NCBI GenBank assembly: GCA_031422195.1
Contig: JANOPZ010000077.1
Coordinates: 4,647-68,646, forward strand
Direction: 5' to 3'
Length of the DNA: 64,000 nucleotides
Source of the DNA: JALOTE01 sp031422195
Lineage (GTDB): Bacteria; Pseudomonadota; Alphaproteobacteria; Rhizobiales; Rhizobiaceae
Shown here: piece by piece, positions 45,797-53,586 of the stretch
Position numbering within the stretch: position 1 is the stretch's first letter
Layout of the letters: every line of letters starts with the position of its first letter
Made by a program: the position numbers and the translations under genes
Notes under the pieces: model-generated
What the model saw: the letters and a program-made list of their open reading frames with translations, nothing else
Databases searched by the model: none
Told to the model about the DNA's origin: nothing

Positions 45797-46744
45797 TTAT
45801 GCGCCAACGCGCGCGCTGCGTCCGCCACGACGGCCACCGGCAGGTGGTGCAGCGGTTGGCACAGCTATCTGTCCCGGTGCAACCGGCGCATAGTCGCGGT
45901 ATGTCCGAATCCACTGTTCGCATGATGGGTCGGTGCCGTTGAGCACATTGGCAGCGCGTACAGCTTCCATCTCCTGCGGGCGGCACGGGTTCATAATAGC
46001 CGAAGTCATGCCAGCGCCGATCACCATCGGGATAAAACCGGCGTTGATGCCGTGGCGGTGGGGCAGGCCAAACGACACGTTAGACAGGCCGCATGTGGTG
46101 TTGACCTTGAGTTCATTGCGGAGGCGATAAAGCAGGGCAAATACCTGTCGGCCCGCATCACCCAAAGCACCAATTGGCATTACCAATGGGTCAACGACAA
46201 TATCATGCGGCTTAATGCCATGATCCCACGCGCGCTCAACAATGCGCTTGGCAACGGCAAAGCGCACATCCGGGTCCATTGAAATTCCGGTTTCATCGTT
46301 GGAAATAGCCACGACTGGCACATCGTATTTTTTACAAAGTGGAAGAATGGCTTCCAGTTTATCTTCTTCGCCTGTCACGGAATTGACCAGCGGGCGGCCT
46401 TTGGCAACTTTCAAAGCAGCTTCAATGGCGGCCGTAACTGAACTGTCAATTGACAAGGGAACATCGACCAAGCCCTGTACGATTTGCAGGGTCTGCACCA
46501 GCAAAGCGGGTTCGGTTTCATTCGGGTTTACGGATGTTACACCGGCGTTGACATCAAGCATGGTGGCGCCTGCGGCAACTTGCTCTAAAGCGTCCCTGAT
46601 TACGGTTTCAAAGTTGCCCGCTTGCATTTCAGCGGCCAGTTTTTTACGCCCCGTCGGATTGATGCGCTCGCCAATAACGCAGAACGGCTGGTCAAAGCCA
46701 ATGATGATTTCACGGGTTGCTGAAGCAACAATAGTGCGGGTCAT
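45797..46744 (-). CDS. Methyltetrahydrofolate:corrinoid methyltransferase (pterin-binding)
   Basis: The 315-residue protein is a pterin-binding TIM barrel: GERINPTGR at 25-33, LDVNAG, PLSIDSS, NSVTGEE and the later GLSNVSFGLP are all characteristic of MtgA/AcsE/MetH-type methyl-THF transferases. It would move a methyl group between the corrinoid protein and THF, giving methyl-THF from demethylated substrate. The C-terminal tail contains RRGGRSA at 305-311, shared exactly with the MttB-like protein at 62-64 kb. A 20-base palindrome sits 17 bases before the ATG, so it may be driven from its own promoter as well as from metF. Confidence 0.92.
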   Translation of the reverse strand: MTRTIVASATREIIIGFDQPFCVIGERINPTGRKKLAAEMQAGNFETVIRDALEQVAAGATMLDVNAGVTSVNPNETEPALLVQTLQIVQGLVDVPLSIDSSVTAAIEAALKVAKGRPLVNSVTGEEDKLEAILPLCKKYDVPVVAISNDETGISMDPDVRFAVAKRIVERAWDHGIKPHDIVVDPLVMPIGALGDAGRQVFALLYRLRNELKVNTTCGLSNVSFGLPHRHGINAGFIPMVIGAGMTSAIMNPCRPQEMEAVRAANVLNGTDPSCEQWIRTYRDYAPVAPGQIAVPTAAPPAGGRRGGRSARVGA

Positions 46745-46760
46745 AGGCGGGCTCCAATAG

Positions 46761-46780
46761 ACATAAAGACTTCTTTATGT
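46761..46780 (-). promoter_or_regulatory. 20-bp palindrome ACATAAAGA-NN-TCTTTATGT, methionine-cycle-type operator
   Basis: ACATAAAGACTTCTTTATGT is a perfect 9-2-9 inverted repeat between the metF stop and the methyltransferase start, just before its GGAG. The same element occurs before the betaine-homocysteine methyltransferase gene (56356-56375). Form and targets resemble sites of ArsR-type SAH-responsive regulators (SahR) of the methionine cycle; that identity is inferred. Confidence 0.75.
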
Positions 46781-46814
46781 GGTTATATCACTTAGTCAAG
46801 AGATGCGTTCAGGT

Positions 46815-47903
46815 TCACACGTTTTCCGCCGCTTTTTCTGCCATGTCCGCTGGCGAAATCGCACCACGCTCGCGCAAATATCCCATACGGTCTGAGATTT
46901 TTTGCTCGTCGGCGCGTGTCTCGCGGGTCCAAGGTTTTCGGCCTTTTAGAACGCCGGATTCGTGAACGATTTCGGCAACATATTCCTCTTGCCGGTAAGC
47001 CATAACGTGCACACCATGAACACCGGTTATTTCCTTACACTCGTTGATGATGTCGATACACAGCCGCTTGCCTTCAGCCTTCTGGTCACTCGCGCCTTCA
47101 ATGCGCTTGATCACCGCTTCCGGGATATGCACGCCGGGCACATTATTGGCCATCCAGCGCGCGGTTTTGGCTGATGCAAGCGGGCCGACGCCAACCAAAA
47201 TGTAGCATTGCTCATCCAGCCCCATATCGCGCACGCGCTGCATGAATTCTTTGAACAGCGGTACGTCATAGCAATATTGGCTTTGCACAAACTGGGCACC
47301 GGCCCGAATTTTTTTGGCAAAATGAAGCGCGCGAAACTCAAACGGCGGGGCAAACGGATTGATTGCCGCACCCAGGAAAACGGGCGGCGGTGTGGTTAAT
47401 TTGCGGCCCGAAAGAAACTTTGCTTCATCGCGCATCATTTTAATGGTTTCGAGCAGCGACATTGAATCCAAGTCAAAAACCGGCTTTGCACCGGGCTGGT
47501 CGCCGCCTTGCACACCATCACCCGTCAGGCACAGGATATTTTGCACGCCCATTGCAGAAGCACCAAGGACATCACCTTGGATGGCAATACGGTTTTTATC
47601 ACGGCAAGAAATTTGCATGATTGGCGCATAGCCCATGCGGGTCAAAAGCCCGCAAATGCCAACCGACGACATGTGGCAGTTGGCGCCGGACGCATCGACA
47701 GCATTAATGCCATCGACCCAACCGTCAAAAATAGCGGCACGTTCGTAAACATCGTTCGGATTGGCGGAATCGGGCGGGTTAAGTTCGGCGGTTACTGCAA
47801 ACTCTCCGCGCCGAAGAACCCGCTCTAGACGACCGCGCGAGGAATGGCCGGGCAAAGGCTCAAGCGGAAGACCAGGGTCAATCGGGTTTACGTCTCGAAT
47901 CAT
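46815..47903 (-). CDS. metF: 5,10-methylenetetrahydrofolate reductase
   Basis: The 362-residue protein has the MetF barrel, with VTAELNPPDSANP (catalytic-site Glu), ILCLTGDGVQGGDQPG, VFLGAAINPFAPP and GAQFVQSQYCYDVPLF. A C-terminal extension of about 50 residues follows. In most bacteria this enzyme makes methyl-THF; here, with a corrinoid demethylation set, it may run in reverse and oxidise methyl-THF to methylene-THF. It starts one base after the stop of the MetV-like gene, the arrangement of MetVF pairs. Confidence 0.92.
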   Translation of the reverse strand: MIRDVNPIDPGLPLEPLPGHSSRGRLERVLRRGEFAVTAELNPPDSANPNDVYERAAIFDGWVDGINAVDASGANCHMSSVGICGLLTRMGYAPIMQISCRDKNRIAIQGDVLGASAMGVQNILCLTGDGVQGGDQPGAKPVFDLDSMSLLETIKMMRDEAKFLSGRKLTTPPPVFLGAAINPFAPPFEFRALHFAKKIRAGAQFVQSQYCYDVPLFKEFMQRVRDMGLDEQCYILVGVGPLASAKTARWMANNVPGVHIPEAVIKRIEGASDQKAEGKRLCIDIINECKEITGVHGVHVMAYRQEEYVAEIVHESGVLKGRKPWTRETRADEQKISDRMGYLRERGAISPADMAEKAAENV

Positions 47904-47904
47904 T

Positions 47905-48468
47905 TTACGCGATTTCTTTTTCGGCAGCTTTTTCGCGGGCGACGCGCAGCCACGATGAGGTTTCTTTCAACATATTGTTGACTGGCTTTTGCACCGCGAG
48001 AATCTGATCTCCGCCATCCATGGCCCTTGAGCCTTCCCAAGCTTTAACCCAGACGCAGGGCATGTCTGCTATCACCTCGCAATTGCCATTGGCGCGTACG
48101 CCACCACATGGGCCATTGCGAAGTTGCTTGGGGCAATTCATAGAACACGACATGCCGGTTGAAGACAGAGCACAGCTTCCGCACATCCGGCAATCGAACA
48201 AAACGCCTTTCACTGCACTTTCAAATGCAGCAACCGGTTTTTCCAGTCGGTCGTATCCAATGGCCTTAAAAACAGGGTGCAGCCTTATGACGCCAGTCTC
48301 AAAGCGGTTATAAAACCATTCGAGAAACTTTGAGTTTCGAATCGACCAATATTTGAGAGAAATCGTTCGCCGTTTGCGTCCGTCTGCTGCAAAACGCACT
48401 GGGCCAAGTTCCGGCTTGGGTGCAGGCTTTTTCACAGGCATTGGCTTTGGCGTAACCATATCCGACAT
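47905..48468 (-). CDS. MetV-like protein (methylene-THF reductase C-terminal family)
   Basis: The 187-residue protein carries eight Cys in a compact block (FDCRMCGSCALSSTGMSC, then MNCPKQL, GPCGG, NCEVIADMPC, about residues 88-150), the pattern of the PF12225 family. In acetogens the homologue MetV binds MetF and is needed for its activity and metal content. The N-terminus is Pro/Lys-rich (PMPVKKPAPKPE). It couples tightly with metF and is 9 bases downstream of the Virulence_fact gene. Its presence in an apparently aerobic genome is consistent with a specialised demethylation pathway. Confidence 0.88.
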   Translation of the reverse strand: MSDMVTPKPMPVKKPAPKPELGPVRFAADGRKRRTISLKYWSIRNSKFLEWFYNRFETGVIRLHPVFKAIGYDRLEKPVAAFESAVKGVLFDCRMCGSCALSSTGMSCSMNCPKQLRNGPCGGVRANGNCEVIADMPCVWVKAWEGSRAMDGGDQILAVQKPVNNMLKETSSWLRVAREKAAEKEIA

Positions 48469-48477
48469 ATTTTTACC

Positions 48478-48774
48478 TTACAGTTTTCCACCGGCTTTGA
48501 CCAAAGCCACCAGTTTTTCTTTGGTATATTCGGCTTCAATTACGGCGAGTGCTTTATCAGCTTCGGCCTCTAAATCATCACTGACAGGAATGCCGTCAGC
48601 TTTGCGCCATTCGGCCAAATAGGCATCTGTATCACCAGCGCCAGTGCGCATGGCACACATGTCGATGGCTTCGGTGAAGCGCAGCGATAGTTCCCGTTTG
48701 GCGTTAGAACGGCCTTTCTTGACAATCACCTGAGCCGGGATGTCGCGCCAATAAACAATAATAAGATCAGCCAT
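48478..48774 (-). CDS. Virulence_fact family protein (PF13769)
   Basis: The 98-residue protein begins DLIIVYWRDIPAQVIVKKGRSNAKRELSLRF, the signature of the small Virulence_fact family, and continues with EAIDMCAMRTGAGDTDAYLAEWRK. The name comes from early transposon studies and says little about function. In alphaproteobacteria the gene regularly stands next to metF/metV-like and corrinoid methyl-transfer genes, as here, so a role in that pathway is more likely. AGAGG precedes the ATG by 6 bases. Biochemical function is unknown. Confidence 0.85.
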   Translation of the reverse strand: MADLIIVYWRDIPAQVIVKKGRSNAKRELSLRFTEAIDMCAMRTGAGDTDAYLAEWRKADGIPVSDDLEAEADKALAVIEAEYTKEKLVALVKAGGKL

Positions 48775-48881
48775 GTGAACCTCTTTGATGTGATAGAATT
48801 GGGTGGAATAGATGTTTCGGGCAGGTGTTGGCGCGACTGACTAATGCCGGAAAGCGACGTCGCAAATAGCTTACAGAATTT

Positions 48882-49655
48882 TCACCAGATACCTTTGGTT
48901 AGCCCGACCCAGATATACGACCATAGCGGCGGGTGAAACCATTGCCGCGATGGTAAATCCACAATTATTGGCTTCAAATTGCCGGTCAGCGCATCATTGA
49001 TGGCTTGGGCGCAAATCTGCCGTGAGTGCGCAGCACTCAGCATGGCATACGTTAGAATCGAGTCTTTTGACGGGTCAGCGATACGCTGTTGATAAAGGAT
49101 GGCACCAGTATCAACGCCTGCGTCAACCAGATGGACGGTGGTGCCGAAATTGGCTGCATCATTATTGACGCGTGCGAAATAACCGCCATTCATGCCACGA
49201 TATTTCGGGTTGATCCCAGCATGATAATTAATAATGGGGCAATTGAGTGTAGTCAATGTTTTGCGCGATATCATTCGGCAACCCGCCAACAATACAACGT
49301 CAGGCTGTAACAATTTAAGTGCTACCTTCGCATTATTTTCGTTAATTGAATCAACGTGAATAAGCGTATGACGGGTGTCTGGCGTTGCGCGCAGTTTATA
49401 GTGATCAATCAAAGCTTGCTCGCGAGCGAGGGAAAAGCGTTTTCCGACCTTTATCCACACCATCGTTGCAAATTGGCCAGCGGTTTGAAGCCATCCAATT
49501 TTCCCCGCCCGACGCCTTAAGAATGCAAACTTTGCTTCAGGTTTCTCAACAATAACCGAGACGGGCCCGAACACATCACCCAAATGATTGATGATAACCC
49601 ACGGGTAGGGTCCCCCTGCGGTTACACAAACAATGCGCGGAGACTTTTTATCCAC
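48882..49655 (-). CDS. Formyltransferase-family protein
   Basis: A GTG at 49655 gives 257 residues starting just before the first Rossmann strand (KKSPRIVCVTAGG) and overlaps the exoD stop by 8 bases; the longer reading to 49757 would overlap by over 100. The formyltransferase core is present: IINYHAGINPKYRGMNGGYFARVN (Asn and His of the triad) and TVHLVDAGVDTGAILYQQ (Asp). Such enzymes transfer formyl from 10-formyl-THF to amino sugars, GAR or Met-tRNA; with ExoD and a GT39 gene beside it, an amino-sugar role is likely. Confidence 0.82.
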   Translation of the reverse strand: MDKKSPRIVCVTAGGPYPWVIINHLGDVFGPVSVIVEKPEAKFAFLRRRAGKIGWLQTAGQFATMVWIKVGKRFSLAREQALIDHYKLRATPDTRHTLIHVDSINENNAKVALKLLQPDVVLLAGCRMISRKTLTTLNCPIINYHAGINPKYRGMNGGYFARVNNDAANFGTTVHLVDAGVDTGAILYQQRIADPSKDSILTYAMLSAAHSRQICAQAINDALTGNLKPIIVDLPSRQWFHPPLWSYIWVGLTKGIW

Positions 49656-50352
49656 CTGAAAAGCCGAGATAATTATTGAAGAACGCGGGTAAGTTGCCGT
49701 TGAATGCAGTCTCTGCGGCAAGAAATAATCCACCGACGACAACAGTGCACACAACAACTGTAATGAACGAAGCTATAACACCGATAGCAAGCAGTAATCC
49801 GTCACGCTGGACTAAGGCCAAGGCCAATAGCGTCATGGAAATAGCCGAAGTCCAATTTCCAAGTGGAATTGGCAAAATAAGGAGTGTTGAGGTGATGATG
49901 CATATGACCCCTATAGCAAATTCATCATTGCCGGGGCTGAACGGCCAGTAACGCGGCTTTATAAACTTTTCGATCCAAAAAAGTTTTGGAACAACTTTAG
50001 TACGAATCATCGTGACCGTATCTTCAGTGATCACTTGATTGAGCACCCTTTGCGGCATCCATGCAGCCTTTCGGCGCAGCATCATTTGCCAAGACAAAAT
50101 AAGGCAAGGAATGCCACTGATCAGCGAAGTCCCGGGCGGAAGCGGCAGCATATTGAAAGCCGATACCAACAACAACAAAGCGGCCAAGCCACGGTCTGCC
50201 AAAGCATCACGCAAATGGGCAAAATTCGTTGGCATGGGTTCGTTGCGATAAAATTCTATCAACACATGAGACAAAGGCCTCCGGCGCTGCGTGGCGCGTT
50301 TGATACGCTCGCGCAGTTTTAATGTTCTTGCGCGCAACTGCCCTTTAGCCAT
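49648..50352 (-). CDS. exoD: ExoD-family exopolysaccharide protein
   Basis: ATG 50352 gives 234 residues, a typical ExoD length. The N-terminus is basic, then four to five membrane helices follow (NFAHLRDALADRGLAALLLLVSAFNMLPLPPGTSLISGIPCLILSWQMM is characteristic). In Sinorhizobium, ExoD affects exopolysaccharide production and alkali tolerance. It lies 18 bases after the DUF1638 gene and overlaps the formyltransferase gene, so it appears to be part of the same transcript as the one-carbon genes. Confidence 0.85.
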   Translation of the reverse strand: MAKGQLRARTLKLRERIKRATQRRRPLSHVLIEFYRNEPMPTNFAHLRDALADRGLAALLLLVSAFNMLPLPPGTSLISGIPCLILSWQMMLRRKAAWMPQRVLNQVITEDTVTMIRTKVVPKLFWIEKFIKPRYWPFSPGNDEFAIGVICIITSTLLILPIPLGNWTSAISMTLLALALVQRDGLLLAIGVIASFITVVVCTVVVGGLFLAAETAFNGNLPAFFNNYLGFSGG

Positions 50353-50370
50353 CGTCACTGGTTGTCCCTG

Positions 50371-50991
50371 TTAGCGCGCAGCCTCCTGCAACGCCGTTCC
50401 CAAATCACCATAACCTGTGAATTCGTACGAATAGTGAAGACCGAGAAACTCGGCTGCTTCTTTTGCATTTTTTTGCAGCGTTAAATCTTCTTTTTGTGAA
50501 ATATAATGCAAATGCGTATAATTATTGAAATAAATGTCTTTCAAATCGGGGTGGCGATCAATTCCGAGGGGCTCCACAAGAAATGTTTTAAAATGCCGGG
50601 CCAAAAAATCTGTCATAAAAAAATGGGTTAAATGCTTGTCGTCACGCTCTGTAAAAATTTTATTGCCAATATAAAATGAAAAACAATGCGGGCCTTCAAC
50701 GCGCGCCACATCATATTTTTGCAAAACCTTATCGAGCGCACCTTGTGTTCCACATTCTGCATATCCAGCAAAAATACGCGTAAAACCCTCTTTTTTTGCT
50801 TTGATAATCGCGCGCTCCATAGCAGGCGCGATTTTTGCAGGCCTATGATGAAATTCAGCGGGAAGGCAGGTCAAATCAATGTGATTGAGACCAAGTTGCG
50901 CAATAATACCCTGCACTTCGCGGGCAATCATACCGCATGCAATGACGCGAACGGGTTCTATGGCAACTGTATTTTCAATTTCACTTGACAT
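50371..50991 (-). CDS. DUF1638 protein
   Basis: The 206-residue protein opens VRVIACGMIAREVQGIIAQLGLNHIDLTCLPAEFHHRPAKI and has FAGYAECGTQGALDKVLQKYDVARVEGPHCFSFY, both typical of DUF1638. Conserved Cys and His residues suggest a metal site. The family is frequent beside MttB-type methyltransferases in methanogens and bacteria, but no activity has been assigned. Here it stands between the corrinoid protein and metF/metV genes, in line with a supporting role in corrinoid methyl transfer. Confidence 0.88.
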   Translation of the reverse strand: MSSEIENTVAIEPVRVIACGMIAREVQGIIAQLGLNHIDLTCLPAEFHHRPAKIAPAMERAIIKAKKEGFTRIFAGYAECGTQGALDKVLQKYDVARVEGPHCFSFYIGNKIFTERDDKHLTHFFMTDFLARHFKTFLVEPLGIDRHPDLKDIYFNNYTHLHYISQKEDLTLQKNAKEAAEFLGLHYSYEFTGYGDLGTALQEAAR

Positions 50992-51060
50992 TGTTCGTCG
51001 CTATTCCGTTTTTCTTCCACTGAATGTCACGGGCGCATAATGCATATTGAATTTTACACT

Positions 51061-52584
51061 TCAACGCGCTGCCACGCCAATCACACCAATTTCAAATGCA
51101 GGAAATCCTGCCCGTGTTTGTATAACGGTCCAACGTTCCCCAGTTAAAGTAAAGCGCCGAACAATTTTTGATGTGAGTGCGAATGCCGCCGCTCCAGCTT
51201 TGCCAATTCGTGCTTGGTAGACAACATAGCCTTTTTTGCGTCCTATCAGCCTAATATCATTGAGATAGGCAAAATGGCGTGGATCTTTGAGCGGCCGTGC
51301 TACTGGAATTCCAGGGCCTAGGGCATAACCGGCCCGGCCACCTTCGATCCAGCTCGCAGGAACAATGTAGCTGTTTTGGTCTTGGATAATACCGCGCGCT
51401 GTGAACTCTTCAGTCAGAGCGCTCCAACTCACGATTTGCCAGTCGGCATCAATTCGTGGGGTTGAGGTAAAAAATGGTCTGGTCAAAAATGCCGTATATG
51501 TCTGTAAAGCGATCACTGTCGCCAGGCATGGAACAGCGATTACGCCAACGAGAAAAATATTGCGGTAATGCTCTGTTTTTTTTTCGCTGAATGTGGCGAA
51601 GTGACAACCAATGAATGGAAAGGCGAACAAAAAGCCACTCAATGGCCAATGGGGCAGGCTACTCTCGCTGCTAAGCGCAATAAAACCAAATACAACCACA
51701 GGCACTGCTGCCACGATGGCAAGTGCTTTTTCTGCGATGTTTATTGGCCGCGCCAGCGACTTTGCTGTCAACCATAGCATTGCCAACCAAATGCCCGGGG
51801 TCAAATAAAGCAACTGCCCCAGCTGCATTGTAAAAAAATTTACCCAATAAAATGAAAATTCGCCCACCGCGCGTGCTGTTTGGAACTTGAACGAAATCCA
51901 ATCATTTTGTGCGTTCCAAAGAATAGTTGGAAGTAATCCGCAGGCCGCAATACTGAGTGCAAGCCAAGGGCGGGGGGTGGACAGGATTTTTCTCAATTTC
52001 GGGTCTGACAGCATTATGATCAAAATTGAAAGACCAAACAATGCGGATTGGTATTTGCTCATGAGTGCAAACGCCATCGTCAAACCTGCTAGGCACCAAT
52101 GGGTGTAAGGCATCGGCGCGTCATCCGTAAAGACAGGCAGCAGCAACCAAAACGTTAGAATCAAAAACAGATTGAGTGGCCCGTCCGGGACCACGAAATG
52201 ACCGGCTGAAATAAAGAAAAATGGGGCAATACTATACCAAGCAACGGCAATTTGGCCTGCGCGTTCGCCATAGAGAAGCTTGGTAATGCGGAAAAGGTAC
52301 CAGCCTGAGAGTGTCCCCATGATAACGTAAGGGAAGCGCACTACAAACGCAGCCTCGCTCCCTGTCAGCCAAACCATACATCTGGCCAGACCAAAAGCCA
52401 AAGCAGGATGGTCGAAATAAGACAGCGCCGGTACCCGGCTTATTGTAACAGCGTAAGCTTCATCGACGATAACAGGAAAGAAAGCACTGATTGCGAGCCT
52501 GATCAGCATCATCGCAACCAAAAGCACAACCACGCTTCCATCACGTGGTGTGTAAGGAAATAGCCTGCTAACAGCCCTCATCAT
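51061..52584 (-). CDS. Glycosyltransferase family 39-type membrane protein
   Basis: The 507-residue protein has about eleven membrane helices. After the first helix is FPVIVDEAYAVTISRVPALSYFDHPALAF (about 36-64), the DE-containing loop of GT39/ArnT-type dolichyl- or undecaprenyl-phosphate-sugar transferases, with RFPYVIMGTLSGWYLFRITKLLYG further on. It would add a sugar to a surface glycan or protein at the periplasmic face. It lies between the corrinoid protein gene (64 bases) and the DUF1638 gene (69 bases), an unexpected position for a surface enzyme. Confidence 0.85.
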   Translation of the reverse strand: MMRAVSRLFPYTPRDGSVVVLLVAMMLIRLAISAFFPVIVDEAYAVTISRVPALSYFDHPALAFGLARCMVWLTGSEAAFVVRFPYVIMGTLSGWYLFRITKLLYGERAGQIAVAWYSIAPFFFISAGHFVVPDGPLNLFLILTFWLLLPVFTDDAPMPYTHWCLAGLTMAFALMSKYQSALFGLSILIIMLSDPKLRKILSTPRPWLALSIAACGLLPTILWNAQNDWISFKFQTARAVGEFSFYWVNFFTMQLGQLLYLTPGIWLAMLWLTAKSLARPINIAEKALAIVAAVPVVVFGFIALSSESSLPHWPLSGFLFAFPFIGCHFATFSEKKTEHYRNIFLVGVIAVPCLATVIALQTYTAFLTRPFFTSTPRIDADWQIVSWSALTEEFTARGIIQDQNSYIVPASWIEGGRAGYALGPGIPVARPLKDPRHFAYLNDIRLIGRKKGYVVYQARIGKAGAAAFALTSKIVRRFTLTGERWTVIQTRAGFPAFEIGVIGVAAR

Positions 52585-52648
52585 GACCCATCACCACTGA
52601 AAAAAACCAGCTTGCCGGGTCAGAGAATTTGCATCTGCGCGCGAGCGA

Positions 52649-53344
52649 TTACAACTGCGCTTGATTGTGTTTTCGCTTCATAAAGTCTTTGGCAGTTTCA
52701 ACAGCCACCGCAGCATCGCGGCAATAAGCATCGGCGCCAACGGCTTTGCCAAACTCTTCGTTCAGTGGTGCGCCGCCAACCAGCACAATAAAATCATCGC
52801 GCATGCCTTTTTCGATCAAAGTGTCGATGACAACTTTCATGTAAGGCATGGTTGTGGTGAGAAGTGCTGACATGCCAAGAATGTCGGGTTTATGCTCTTC
52901 GATGGCAGCAAGGTAGTTCTCAACCGGATTGTTAATGCCAAGATCGACAACATCAAAACCAGCGCCCTCCATCATCATGCCGACAAGGTTTTTGCCGATA
53001 TCGTGAATGTCGCCTTTAACAGTGCCGATTACCATTTTACCCATTTTAGGAGCGCCGGTTGCCGCCAAAAGCGGACGCAGCACAAACATACCGCCTTTCA
53101 TGGCGTTGGCCGATAGCAGCACTTCGGGCACAAATAAGATACCATCGCGGAAGTCTTCACCAACAATGCGCATGCCTTCAACGAGAGCGTCGGTTAGCAC
53201 TGAATAGGGTGTCCAGCCACGTTCGAGAAGCAGATTTACGCCTTCAACGATTTCCTCCTTGAGGCCATCGTACAGGTCGTCCATCATCTGCATGACCAGT
53301 TCATCATCGGGCAATTCTGACAGGATGATTTCTTCGTCGGCCAT
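52649..53344 (-). CDS. Corrinoid (B12-binding) methyl-carrier protein, MttC-like
   Basis: The 231-residue protein has a helical cap domain (about 10-95) and a Rossmann-like B12 domain with the cobalt-binding motif DIHDIGKNLVG at 112-122 (His114) and later VVDLGINNP and VLVGGAPLNEEF. It accepts a methyl group from an MttB-type enzyme on Co(I) and hands it to the methyl-THF methyltransferase. Residues 1-31 are strongly acidic (12 Asp/Glu, one Lys), in contrast to the Arg/Gly-rich tails of its presumed partners. AGAGG precedes the ATG. It is divergent from the mttB-like gene. Confidence 0.94.
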   Translation of the reverse strand: MADEEIILSELPDDELVMQMMDDLYDGLKEEIVEGVNLLLERGWTPYSVLTDALVEGMRIVGEDFRDGILFVPEVLLSANAMKGGMFVLRPLLAATGAPKMGKMVIGTVKGDIHDIGKNLVGMMMEGAGFDVVDLGINNPVENYLAAIEEHKPDILGMSALLTTTMPYMKVVIDTLIEKGMRDDFIVLVGGAPLNEEFGKAVGADAYCRDAAVAVETAKDFMKRKHNQAQL

Positions 53345-53443
53345 ATTGAGAATCCTCTTTAATCGCGGCGAAGCGCGAACGTTGCCATCTATCTGATTAT
53401 TTTCCGTAATTCGTCAAGGCTATAGCTTGATTACGACGCTGGT

Positions 53444-53495
53444 GCGACAAATTTGGCTAATGTCTTTGGTGTGTTAGCGACATAATCGGTGTCGT
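53444..53495 (+). promoter_or_regulatory. GCGACA cluster before the first mttB-like gene
   Basis: GCGACA occurs at 53444-53449 and 53477-53482, and the second is followed by TGTCGT at 53490-53495, making an inverted repeat with a 7-base spacer. The cluster lies in the 242-base divergent gap between the corrinoid protein and mttB-like genes and resembles the repeat before the GlxA-type regulator gene. Confidence 0.4.
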
Positions 53496-53586
53496 CTGTT
53501 GGCAAATGGCTGGCGCGACTTGACCTTTGCCAATATGCGCCAAGTTTAGGTTTGAAATCACGCATTATAAAGTAGGGATTTGCACC

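Noticed and set aside
46745..46814. Cobalamin or SAM riboswitch before the methyltransferase gene
   Set aside because: The 70-base gap is too short for these riboswitches and contains a simple palindrome without the conserved cores.
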